11,408 nucleotides of DNA from Thermomicrobiales bacterium (GCA_020847015.1 JADLCW010000293.1:1-11408), one strand, 5' to 3'. Numbered from the stretch's first letter, positions 1 to 6,437 are shown. Notes: generated from the letters alone by a model not told the origin. Numbers and translations are program-made.

Positions 1-171
1 CGCAGCCAGATCGCCCCGCCGACGACCGACCATGCCATCGAGATAGTCGATGGCGAGATCGATCTTCGGCAGCAACGCGACGTCTTTGGCATAGCGCGGG
101 TACACCCGGCGCAGACCTTCATCGCCGCTCTTGCGCGTTGTCTTGGGGATGTCCTGGCGGCGGAACGCCAT
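1..171 (-). CDS. N-terminus of probable Bax1/DUF790-family nuclease (partial)
   Basis: Only the first 57 codons lie in the window; the frame is open to the edge. The ATG (reverse complement of 169-171) is preceded by a strong GGAGGAGG ribosome binding site at 182-189. The peptide begins MAFRRQDIPK and contains a YPRY segment (residues 24-27) and a VGRRRGDL segment (48-55). These resemble, from memory, the start of DUF790/Bax1 proteins, which have a short N-terminal strand region and then a helix ending in a vGk-rGeL-like motif. Bax1 is a structure-specific nuclease that partners archaeal-type XPB helicase, and the two genes are often adjacent. Here the XPB-like gene lies directly upstream on the same strand with a 75-bp gap, which supports the call more than the short peptide does. 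The catalytic region is outside the window, so nuclease activity cannot be judged. Confidence 0.55.
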   Translation of the reverse strand, partial: MAFRRQDIPKTTRKSGDEGLRRVYPRYAKDVALLPKIDLAIDYLDGMVGRRRGDLAA

Positions 172-246
172 GGCGGGAAAACCTCCTCCGATGCGGGCGG
201 CAGAGGCCGCGCCGAGGCATGCGGGATCGCACCGGCCGGCGCCGGA

Positions 247-1701
247 TCAGTCGGACGCGCGCGCCGCTTCGTCCAATCGGCGCTGACGGCGGTCAGGGTC
301 GATCGGTTCGCTGGGTCGTCGCTTGCGAGCGGACCGCCCTTCGGTCGTGCGACGAGTGACCAGTTCGTAGAGCAGCGCCTTCTCGCGCTTCGGCCGCAAC
401 ACTCGGCCCAGCCGCTGGATGTATTCGCGCGTCGCCGAGGAGCCGCTGACTACAATCGCCACATTGGCGTCGGGCACATCCACTCCTTCGTTGAGCACGC
501 GCCCGGTCACGAGTTTGGAATAGCTGCCGTCGCGGAATCGCTCCAGCACCTGTCGCCGCTCCGGCAACGCCGTGCGGTAGGTGATGGCGGGCAACAGCAA
601 CCGCTCCGAGAGCGCGTCGACCATCACGTTGTACTCGGAGAATACGATCGCCTTGTCATCGCGGTGTTGATCCAGCAGTTCAACCACGCGGTCGATTTTC
701 GCCTCGGCGTTGAGGGCGATCATTCGCGCCTGATGGTGGGCGCGCAGCGCCGAGCGAGCGGCGGGGTCGTGGGCGGACCGGCGGATCAGTTCTGCGAACA
801 TCGTCTGTGGCCGCCCCAGCGCGTTGCGATGGGCGGCGATATACCAGCGATACTCGGCCATCAGTTGCTCGTAGCGAAACTGCTCCTCTGGCGTCAAATC
901 CACGAACAATCGCTTCTCGGCGTAGTCGGCGATATGGTTGTCGCGCGCAAGTTCGGCCGCGCTGCGCCGATAGACGGTCGGTCCAATGAGACGATCGAGC
1001 TGGTGATGACCGCCGTCGGAGCGCTCCGGGGTGGCGCTCAGCCCGAGCCGAAAGGGAGCGTTCACCTTTGCGGCGATAGTCTGGTAGGCCCGCGCCGGCA
1101 GGTGATGCGCCTCGTCGACGACCAGCAGACCGAAGCCATCCAGCCGTCGCGTTGGCATCGCCGCCGAGTCGTAGGTGATGACGGTGAGATCGCGCACAGT
1201 GCGCTTGCCGCCGCCCACGATGCCGACCTCGGAGAGGGGGTAGCCCAGCCGCTCGGCAAGCGCGCCGCGCCATTGTCCGAGCAACTCGATGGTGGGAGCC
1301 ACCACCAGCGTACGCAGGCCGAGGCGGGCGACGGCCATCAGTGCGACGACCGTCTTGCCGGCCCCGGTCGGCAGCACGACGACGCCCCGACCATCGTGAC
1401 GCGCCCACGCGGCCAGCGCCTCCCGCTGATAGTCGCGCGGGATCAGATCGAAGCGAACGGGACGGGCAAGCCCGTGCGCGGCGCGCTGCGCCGCCGACAC
1501 GAGCGGATCGTCCGGGCTGGCATCGCCATCGCCGGCGTCCTCCGGTTCGCCCGGGTCTCCATCGGCGCCAAGCGCAGCGAACAGATCGTCATCAGACTCC
1601 GCAGGCTCATCAACCGCGACCTCGCCGGGTTCGTCGGCTGTTGCGGGCGCGCCGCCCGCCGATGACGATCGCCAGCGGTTCGACCCGCCGCGCCACGCCA
1701 C
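247..1701 (-). CDS. XPB/SSL2-like superfamily 2 DNA helicase (archaeal-type)
   Basis: 484-aa ATP-dependent helicase/translocase, probably acting in DNA repair with the Bax1-like product of the next gene. Visible motifs in order: PRDYQREAL (88-95, Q-motif-like), Walker A LPTGAGKT (110-117), the Ia-like VVAPT (133-137), DEAH box in VVDEAHHLP (194-202), motif III LSATPER (221-227), motif V around VLNEGVDVP (402-410) and motif VI QRLGRVLRP (429-437) with arginine fingers. The length is close to archaeal XPB and much shorter than eukaryotic XPB. Residues about 15-70 are an Ala/Asp/Glu/Gly-rich, probably disordered acidic extension; the C-terminus (456-484) is basic. The start is GTG, sharing one base with the upstream TAG stop (reverse strand TAGTG). 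A GGAGG (reverse complement of 1709-1713) lies 7 nt before it, so the gene is translationally coupled. Family call is firm; the specific XPB role is inferred from context. Confidence 0.88.
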   Translation of the reverse strand: MAWRGGSNRWRSSSAGGAPATADEPGEVAVDEPAESDDDLFAALGADGDPGEPEDAGDGDASPDDPLVSAAQRAAHGLARPVRFDLIPRDYQREALAAWARHDGRGVVVLPTGAGKTVVALMAVARLGLRTLVVAPTIELLGQWRGALAERLGYPLSEVGIVGGGKRTVRDLTVITYDSAAMPTRRLDGFGLLVVDEAHHLPARAYQTIAAKVNAPFRLGLSATPERSDGGHHQLDRLIGPTVYRRSAAELARDNHIADYAEKRLFVDLTPEEQFRYEQLMAEYRWYIAAHRNALGRPQTMFAELIRRSAHDPAARSALRAHHQARMIALNAEAKIDRVVELLDQHRDDKAIVFSEYNVMVDALSERLLLPAITYRTALPERRQVLERFRDGSYSKLVTGRVLNEGVDVPDANVAIVVSGSSATREYIQRLGRVLRPKREKALLYELVTRRTTEGRSARKRRPSEPIDPDRRQRRLDEAARASD

Positions 1702-2303
1702 TACGCTGCCTCCGGCAGCACGAGCGCCAGCGCGCGCTCGACGACGACGGCGGGAACCGGCGCCGCGACGCGCTCCACCGTCGGCGCCACAACCGGTTCG
1801 GGCGCCCGCGGCACGAAGGAGCGGATGTTGCCGCGCAGCACCTGCGCCGCGCCATCGCGCAGTTGCCGCTCGCGCAGCTCGCCGAACCCGTACAGGGCGC
1901 GAATCTTGCCCGCCTCGGCAGCGGCCAGCACGTCTGCGGCCGAGTGGACGCCGAGTTCCTCGCGCAGCCGTTGGGCAGTCTTCGGTCCGATGCCGGGGAT
2001 CTGCATCAGCACCGCTACGTCATCCGGCAGCGTGGCGCAGAGATCGACGTAGAAGCGCAGCCGGCCAGTTGAAAGCAATTCGCCCAGCTTCAGCCGCAGC
2101 CGTTCACCCAACCCGTCAAGATCGAGCTCCTTGCCCTTCTTGCCGGCGATCAGCGGCACGGCATCGCTTTCGGGACGAGCCAACAGCAGACGCGCCGCCC
2201 GGCGGTAGGCACGGATGCGATAGGGATTGTCTTCGGCGAGTTCGAGGATGGTCGCGACGTTGAAGAGCAGGTGCGCCGCGTCCCGGTTGGTGACGATGGC
2301 CAT
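1701..2303 (-). CDS. Stand-alone PolX N-terminal-like helix-hairpin-helix protein
   Basis: 200-aa protein matching only the N-terminal DNA-binding part of bacterial family X polymerases (8-kDa domain plus helix-hairpin-helix repeats). It lacks both the nucleotidyltransferase and the PHP nuclease domains. Visible: the 8-kDa-like segment with DNPYRIRAYRRAARLLL (25-41); HhH-like DGLGERLRLKL (63-73) followed by STGRL (78-82); HhH IPGIGPKTAQRL (102-113); and a third HhH-like YGFGELRERQL (138-148). Aligned by eye with polymerase beta (LPGVGTKIAEKI), Lys72 falls at the dRP-lyase Schiff-base lysine, so lyase or plain DNA-binding activity is possible. The tail (163-200) is Pro/Ala/Val-rich. The ATG at 2301-2303 is chosen because GAAAGG lies 10 nt upstream; an in-frame GTG at 2336 would add 11 unlike residues. 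It is the first gene of the repair operon, behind the promoter at 2351-2379. Confidence 0.8.
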   Translation of the reverse strand: MAIVTNRDAAHLLFNVATILELAEDNPYRIRAYRRAARLLLARPESDAVPLIAGKKGKELDLDGLGERLRLKLGELLSTGRLRFYVDLCATLPDDVAVLMQIPGIGPKTAQRLREELGVHSAADVLAAAEAGKIRALYGFGELRERQLRDGAAQVLRGNIRSFVPRAPEPVVAPTVERVAAPVPAVVVERALALVLPEAA

Positions 2304-2336
2304 TGGTCTGGTGCCTTTCTGGAATGATTGGGACAC

Positions 2337-2348
2337 GAACTAATGCTC
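2337..2348. promoter_or_regulatory. LexA-like dyad downstream of the repair-operon -10 box (candidate)
   Basis: The 12 bases GAACTAATGCTC match the Gram-positive-type LexA core GAAC-N4-GTTC at 7 of 8 core positions, with one mismatch in the right arm. The site lies between the -10 box and the ribosome binding site, across the expected transcription start, where a repressor would block transcription. The link to SOS control is inference; the lineage-specific LexA motif is not known to me. Confidence 0.3.
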
Positions 2349-2350
2349 TC

Positions 2351-2379
2351 ATTATACCTCATTTTGCGCATAATGTCGA
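2351..2379 (-). promoter_or_regulatory. Sigma70-type promoter of the HhH-XPB-Bax1 operon
   Basis: On the minus strand the -35 box is TCGACA (complement of 2374-2379, 5 of 6 to TTGACA) and the -10 box is a perfect TATAAT (complement of 2351-2356), with a 17-bp spacer. This is the best promoter in the window. It sits in an AT-rich island within GC-rich DNA. The predicted start of transcription is near 2344, giving a leader of about 40 nt before the HhH gene. CATTAT and ATAATG form an inverted repeat spanning the spacer and the -10 box. Confidence 0.8.
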
Positions 2380-2429
2380 ATTCCTTTGTGCCGCTCAAGT
2401 GCTGCGGGCGGTGCGAAAATGGCGAAATT

Positions 2430-2449
2430 GACCCGGTTTTTCCCCGGTC
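2430..2449 (-). terminator. Weak hairpin after the ribonuclease Z gene
   Basis: Just past the rnz stop codon, GACC.GG and CC.GGTC arms (one bulged base) flank an A-rich loop when read on the minus strand, followed by a short AATTT. It may end rnz transcription before the downstream repair-operon promoter. The stem is short and imperfect. Confidence 0.3.
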
Positions 2450-2455
2450 GCGAGG

Positions 2456-3370
2456 TCAACTCGGATCGGGAAAGGTCAGGTCGGTGGTGAGACCGGCGTA
2501 GCCGACGGTCGTCTCTGGGAAAATCGCCCGCGCGTTGGCGGCGAACGCGCCCGGGTCCGCCATGCCGGGGCTGAAATGAGTCAACCACAATCGCCCAACC
2601 TTCGCCGCCGCGGCCAACCCGGCTGCTTCGGCAAAGGTCATGTGCGTGTTTCTGGCGGCTTTCTCCGTATCGGCCGAGTCTCCGTAGGTGCCCTCGCACA
2701 CCAGCAGATCGACCTCCTCCAGCAGCGGCAGAAAACCAGGCACGGGGCGCGTATCGGTGACGTAGGCGAGCGAGACGCCACGCCGAGGCGGTCCCATCAC
2801 CTGCTCCGGCTGCGCCGATCTCCTCGCCCATGTCACCATCTCGCCCGCCTGCAGACGTCGCCACAACTCCAGCGGCACGCCGAGCGCCCGCGCTCGCTCC
2901 GGTTCGAAGCGCGGCGCGCGCGGCAGATCGACCCGGTAGGCGAGCACCGGCAAAGCGTGATGGCCAGCGGCGACCGTGCCGGTGAGACCGCCCGGCAGAG
3001 CGAACACATCACCGGGGGCCAGTTCGCGCACCGCGACCGGGTAGGGCAACATCGGAGCGATGACGCGCAACCCTTCCACCACGCGCAGAGTCCCGGCTGG
3101 ACCGTAAATGGTCACCAGTTCGTCGCGGTCGGCCCAGGTCAGCGCGTGAAGCAACCCGGGCAACCCGGCGACATGGTCGGCGTGGCAGTGGCTGAGACAA
3201 ATCGCGCCCAACCGTCGCATCCCCCAGCCGGCGCTGCGCCAGGCGATCTGAGTCCCCTCCCCGCAGTCGAACAGCGTCATCTGACCGGACGAGCGCACGA
3301 GCAGACTCGACAACCAGCGGTGCGGCAGCGGCATCATGGCCCCCGTGCCCAGCAGCATCGCCTCGATCAT
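2456..3370 (-). CDS. rnz: Ribonuclease Z (short-form tRNase Z, metallo-beta-lactamase fold)
   Basis: 304-aa zinc-dependent endonuclease, expected to cut the 3' trailer from tRNA precursors in the cytoplasm; the length fits the short bacterial form. Visible: LLGTG (6-10), FDCGEGTQ (34-41, typical of RNase Z), metal motif HCHADH (61-66) followed by GLPGLL, then His138 with a YR pair (145-146), TDTRP with Asp206, the CEGTYG segment (225-230) at the usual HEATF place, HMTFAEAA (243-250), and LTHFSP with His265. All expected zinc ligands are present. Oddities: HCHADH instead of the commoner HFHGDH, Cys for His in the HEATF segment, and SPGM where many members have S-RY. The start ATG (3368-3370) is set by GGAGGGG 3-5 nt upstream; the open frame extends to 3514 but that part overlaps the divergent gene's start. 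It is divergent from the RusA-like gene. Confidence 0.87.
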   Translation of the reverse strand: MIEAMLLGTGAMMPLPHRWLSSLLVRSSGQMTLFDCGEGTQIAWRSAGWGMRRLGAICLSHCHADHVAGLPGLLHALTWADRDELVTIYGPAGTLRVVEGLRVIAPMLPYPVAVRELAPGDVFALPGGLTGTVAAGHHALPVLAYRVDLPRAPRFEPERARALGVPLELWRRLQAGEMVTWARRSAQPEQVMGPPRRGVSLAYVTDTRPVPGFLPLLEEVDLLVCEGTYGDSADTEKAARNTHMTFAEAAGLAAAAKVGRLWLTHFSPGMADPGAFAANARAIFPETTVGYAGLTTDLTFPDPS

Positions 3371-3405
3371 CCACCCCTCCCGTTCGCTCCGCGCCGCGCT
3401 CGCCA

Positions 3406-3423
3406 GCCGGCTAGACTGCCGGC
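3406..3423. promoter_or_regulatory. Inverted repeat in the rnz/rusA-like divergent promoter region
   Basis: GCCGGC (3406-3411) recurs at 3418-3423 across TAGACT, a 4-of-6 match to a plus-strand -10 box. The element lies in the 82-bp gap between two divergent start codons and could be an operator for the plus-strand gene. I find no good -35 box at 17 bp. GCCGGC is itself a palindrome and common in GC-rich DNA, so the evidence is weak. Confidence 0.25.
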
Positions 3424-3452
3424 GCCGCAACGTTCGCACGAGGGGGACCGCC

Positions 3453-3914
3453 ATGTCGCCGCCGAAGTCGCTCACGTTGACCCTCACGCTGCCGCTGCCG
3501 CCTGGGGTCAACAATCAGTACGCAACGGTCGGCAAGCGCCGCGTGCTGAGCGCCCCGGCCAAGTCGTTCCACCGCGACGTCGCGAAACTCATCGAAGGAT
3601 TGCGCCGCACCGGCGCGGTGACGCCGGCTATGGAAGCGGCCTTGGGTCAGGCGCTGCTGGGAGTCTATTTGACCTTCTATTTCGAAACGCCCCACCGCCG
3701 CGATCTCGACGGCGGACTCAAGATTGCGCTGGACGCCCTCGGCCGCGCGCTCGGCTTTGATGACCGCATCGTGGTCGATCTCCACCTGACCAAACGCATT
3801 GACCCGCTGCGACCTCGCCTCGAGGTCGAAATCGAGACGATTCACGACTGGGAATTCGACCGCACCTACGTCTACCTCGGCGACGACGCACCCATCGACG
3901 ACGATCCGGACTGA
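3453..3914 (+). CDS. RusA-family Holliday junction resolvase
   Basis: 153-aa predicted endodeoxyribonuclease that would cut four-way DNA junctions as a dimer using magnesium. Visible: the N-terminal strand and PPGVNNQYA (16-24), matching the P--VN--Y start of the family; the acidic motif DLDGGLK (84-90), equal in spacing to E. coli RusA Asp70-x-Asp72-xxx-Lys76; ALDAL (92-96); and FDD (102-104) near the third catalytic Asp; then a basic LTKR (112-115). The usual DxDN is DLDG here, but both Asp and the Lys are kept. The C-terminus is acidic. ATG 3453 has AGGGGG 6 nt upstream; an in-frame upstream ATG (3336) would run into the rnz start. RusA genes are often prophage-borne, but the neighbours here are housekeeping genes. 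Antisense frames are shadows. Confidence 0.85.
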   Translation: MSPPKSLTLTLTLPLPPGVNNQYATVGKRRVLSAPAKSFHRDVAKLIEGLRRTGAVTPAMEAALGQALLGVYLTFYFETPHRRDLDGGLKIALDALGRALGFDDRIVVDLHLTKRIDPLRPRLEVEIETIHDWEFDRTYVYLGDDAPIDDDPD

Positions 3915-4021
3915 CGGCCTGTGGCCGCGTGCGCGCCGGCGCGGCACAATTCTGGCAGCAGTCGCCGTTCAGCTTCGGTCCGGCTCGGCAAGTGACCCGA
4001 CCAGGCAAAGCGAGGGGATCG

Positions 4022-5653
4022 TTGGACGAACCGCAAACCGCCGCCGACCATGCCGCCCTCGACGCATTCATCGACGATGCCGCGCACCTGCTCGGCGCGG
4101 ACGGGGCGGCCGAGCCGGCCTTCGATGTCGTCGTGGTGCTCGATTTCGGCAGCCAGTACAGCCAACTCATCACCCGCCGGGTCCGCGAATTGGGTGTCTA
4201 CAGTGAACTGCTGCCACATGATGTGACCTGGGCGGAAGTCGCTCCGCTGCGACCCAAAGGGGTCATCCTCTCGGGCGGGCCGGCCAGCGTCTACGCGGCT
4301 GGCGCGCCGCAGCTTCCCGCCTGGGTGCTGGAACAGGGGTTGCCCACGCTCGGCATTTGCTACGGGCTGCAACTGCTGGCCGAAGCCTACGGCGGGCGCG
4401 TGGCCTCCGCCGACCATCGCGAATACGGATCGGCCTCCATCGAGGTGGTCGCGCCCGATGCGCCCCTCTTCGCCGGGTTGCCGCCAACTCTCGATGTCTG
4501 GATGAGTCACGGCGACCGGGTGGCCGAGCTGCCCCCCGGGTTCGCGGTGCTGGCCCGCACCGGCAACGCGCCCATCGCGGCCATCGGGCGCGACACCATC
4601 GTCGGCATCCAGTTTCACCCCGAAGTGGCGCACACTCCTCTCGGAACCGAGGTGCTGCGCAACTTCCTGGTTCGCGTCTGCGGCGCCCGCACAACCTGGA
4701 GCGCCGACTCCTTCATCGATGCGACCGTGCGCGATATTCAGCAGCGGGTCGGTGATGGTCGCGTACTGCTGGGGCTCAGCGGCGGGGTCGATTCGGCGGT
4801 GACCGCCGCGCTCATTCACCGCGCCATTGGCGACCGGTTGACGCCGGTGTTCGTCGACAATGGATTGCTGCGGCTCGGCGAGGCCGATCTGGTGCGCGAT
4901 GTGTTCGCCCGCGCCTTCGGCATGAATCTGGTGTTCGTCGATGCGCGTGCGCGATTCCTGGAGCGGTTGGCCGGGGTGGTCGACCCGGAGGCCAAACGCA
5001 AGATCATCGGTGAGACCTTCATTCGCATTTTCGAAGCGGAAGCCGAGCGATACGGTCCCTTCGCGTTTCTGGCTCAGGGCACCCTCTACCCTGATGTCAT
5101 CGAAAGCGCCACCGCGGCCAATACGGCGGCGGTCAAGATCAAGACCCACCACAATGTCGGCGGGTTGCCGGCCGATATGACCTTCGATCTGCTGGAGCCG
5201 CTGAAGTTCCTGTTCAAGGAAGAGGTGCGCGCCGTCGGCCGCGCGCTGGGGTTGCCGGAGGAGATCGTCGGTCGCCAACCCTTCCCCGGTCCGGGGTTGG
5301 CGGTGCGCATTCTGGGGGACGTGACCGAGCCGGATCTCGACCTGCTGCGTCGCGCCGACGCCATCGTTCGCCAGGAGGTCGACGCCGCCGGGCTGACCGG
5401 TGAAATCTGGCAAGCGTTTGCGGTGCTGCTGCCGATCCGCACCGTCGGCGTCATGGGCGATGACCGCACCTATGGCCGCGTCTGCGCCATTCGCGCCGTC
5501 ACCAGTCAGGATGCAATGACCGCCGACTGGGCGCGCCTCCCCTACGAACTGCTGGCGCGGATGAGCGGCCGCATCGTCAATGAGGCCGCCGGCATTACCC
5601 GGGTCGTCTACGACATCTCCTCCAAGCCGCCGGCGACTATCGAGTGGGAGTAA
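4022..5653 (+). CDS. guaA: GMP synthase (glutamine-hydrolysing)
   Basis: Converts XMP to GMP with ATP and glutamine, the last step of guanine nucleotide synthesis. From the TTG start it is 543 aa. Class I amidotransferase domain: LDFGSQYSQLI (40-50), LSGGP (83-87), nucleophile Cys113 in GICYGLQ, and FHPE with His199 and Glu201. ATP-pyrophosphatase domain: P-loop SGGVDSAV (253-260) and VFVDNGLLR (276-284); C-terminal dimerisation domain with GRQPFPGPGLAVRI (417-430), ending SSKPPATIEWE. All catalytic residues are intact. The start is uncertain: GAGGGG lies 4 nt before the TTG at 4022, while the frame is open back to a GTG at 3929 that lacks a good ribosome binding site. Even from 4022, about 35 extra residues precede the conserved VVVLDFGSQ, unusual for the family. 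A CACAAT at 3945-3950 could be a -10 box fitting the TTG start. Confidence 0.96.
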   Translation: MDEPQTAADHAALDAFIDDAAHLLGADGAAEPAFDVVVVLDFGSQYSQLITRRVRELGVYSELLPHDVTWAEVAPLRPKGVILSGGPASVYAAGAPQLPAWVLEQGLPTLGICYGLQLLAEAYGGRVASADHREYGSASIEVVAPDAPLFAGLPPTLDVWMSHGDRVAELPPGFAVLARTGNAPIAAIGRDTIVGIQFHPEVAHTPLGTEVLRNFLVRVCGARTTWSADSFIDATVRDIQQRVGDGRVLLGLSGGVDSAVTAALIHRAIGDRLTPVFVDNGLLRLGEADLVRDVFARAFGMNLVFVDARARFLERLAGVVDPEAKRKIIGETFIRIFEAEAERYGPFAFLAQGTLYPDVIESATAANTAAVKIKTHHNVGGLPADMTFDLLEPLKFLFKEEVRAVGRALGLPEEIVGRQPFPGPGLAVRILGDVTEPDLDLLRRADAIVRQEVDAAGLTGEIWQAFAVLLPIRTVGVMGDDRTYGRVCAIRAVTSQDAMTADWARLPYELLARMSGRIVNEAAGITRVVYDISSKPPATIEWE

Positions 5654-5679
5654 GCGAAGCGACAGTTCGCCGCCACGCA

Positions 5680-5699
5680 CAGGGCGACCCTGCTAAACT
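5680..5699 (+). promoter_or_regulatory. Candidate promoter with hairpin upstream of the glutaredoxin gene
   Basis: TGC-TAAACT (5691-5699) resembles an extended -10 box (TGn plus 4 of 6). Immediately upstream, CAGGG-CGA-CCCTG (5680-5692) is a perfect 5-bp inverted repeat that would lie in the spacer, so it could be an operator. It could instead be the end of the guaA transcript, since guaA stops 27 bp earlier, but there is no U-tract. No good -35 box is visible. Confidence 0.35.
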
Positions 5700-5760
5700 T
5701 ATGTAAGGAGTTCGTAGCGAGGGCGGCTCAGACCTGCCCATTGCACCCAGGAGAGATTCG

Positions 5761-6315
5761 ATGTCCACTATCGGCGCCCCGGTCACGGTTTACAGCACCT
5801 CGACGTGCCCTTGGTGCGATCGCGCCAAGCAGTATCTGACCAGCCAAAACGTGCCCTTCAACGATATCGACGTCGCCAAGAACTACGAGGCGGCGCTGGA
5901 GATGGTTCGCGTCAGCGGGCAGCAGGGCGTGCCGGTCATCACGGCCGGCGACGAGGTGATTCTGGGATTCGATCAGGCCGCACTGGCTCGGCTCGCCGAG
6001 CGCTACGGCGGTCCGAAGCGGCCGCCGCTGGGGTTGCTGGCCGCCGACGCCGACGAGTACCTCGCCCGCCATCCAGAGAAGGCGGCCAAGACGCCCGAAG
6101 GAACCAAGGGCGTCTATGTCGGCAAGATCCGCCCCGGCACCGTCGCCGAGAAGGCGGGACTCGAACCGGGCGACATCATCACCGCCGTGGCTGGCAAGCG
6201 CACCCCCACCATGGGCAAGCTGGACGGCTTGATTGACACGCTGAAGGCGGGCGAGAAAGTCTCCGTGCACTACCTGCGCGACGGCAAGGACGAGAACGGC
6301 ACGCTCCAGTTCTAA
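5761..6315 (+). CDS. Glutaredoxin-PDZ fusion protein
   Basis: 184 aa in two parts. Residues 6-83 form a glutaredoxin/NrdH-like thioredoxin fold: strand VTVYST, active site CPWC (16-19), and the cis-proline loop GVPVI (56-60). Residues 113-184 look like a PDZ domain: carboxylate-loop-like KGVYVGKIRPGTVAEKAGLEPGDIITAV pattern (116-143, shown as GVYVGKI, AEKAGL and GDII), then a helix and closing strands. An Ala/Glu/Lys linker (91-112) joins them. Neither part has a signal peptide or membrane segment, so the protein is probably cytoplasmic. It would reduce disulfides or mixed disulfides, with the PDZ part binding a partner's C-terminus or groove; the partner is unknown. AGGAG lies 7 nt before the ATG. 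It is flanked by the candidate promoter at 5691-5699 and the hairpin at 6326-6355, so it is probably a single-gene transcript. Confidence 0.85.
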   Translation: MSTIGAPVTVYSTSTCPWCDRAKQYLTSQNVPFNDIDVAKNYEAALEMVRVSGQQGVPVITAGDEVILGFDQAALARLAERYGGPKRPPLGLLAADADEYLARHPEKAAKTPEGTKGVYVGKIRPGTVAEKAGLEPGDIITAVAGKRTPTMGKLDGLIDTLKAGEKVSVHYLRDGKDENGTLQF

Positions 6316-6325
6316 TCGTGCTTCA

Positions 6326-6355
6326 CGGCCGGCGCGGGTTCTCTTGCGCCGGCCG
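6326..6355. terminator. Strong hairpin after the glutaredoxin-PDZ gene
   Basis: A perfect 10-bp inverted repeat, CGGCCGGCGC (6326-6335) and GCGCCGGCCG (6346-6355), has a 10-base loop and begins 10 bases after the stop codon. A CT-rich run follows rather than a U-tract. It lies between convergent genes (trmH ends at 6438), so it may end transcription from the left or act on both strands. Confidence 0.6.
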
Positions 6356-6437
6356 CTCTCCCCTGTCGGCGCCATTGCAGGCTACGAGGGCGGCCAATCC
6401 GCTCCGGCGGGTTGCGCGGCAGTATCGCGCCGGCGGT

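Noticed and set aside
664..1665. 333-codon plus-strand frame opposite the helicase gene
   Set aside because: Antisense shadow of a gene with all helicase motifs; its own product has no domain.
2576..3760. 394-codon plus-strand frame across rnz and into rusA-like gene
   Set aside because: Shadow frame rich in Arg, His, Gln and Pro, crossing two well-supported genes.
3872..5680. 602-codon open frame antisense to guaA
   Set aside because: It mirrors the codon phase of guaA in GC-rich DNA, shows no recognisable domain, and guaA is unmistakable on the other strand.
5674..5760. Possible c-di-GMP (GEMM-I) riboswitch from the string CACGCACAGGGC
   Set aside because: Only the 5' string resembles the class; the paired second half with its GACGCAAAGCC-like segment and tetraloop receptor is absent, and CAGGG folds locally with CCCTG.
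6385..6437. Possible trmH terminator from GCGCG/CGCGC arms around 6413-6430
   Set aside because: Five-base GC stem with no U-tract; not distinguishable from base composition.
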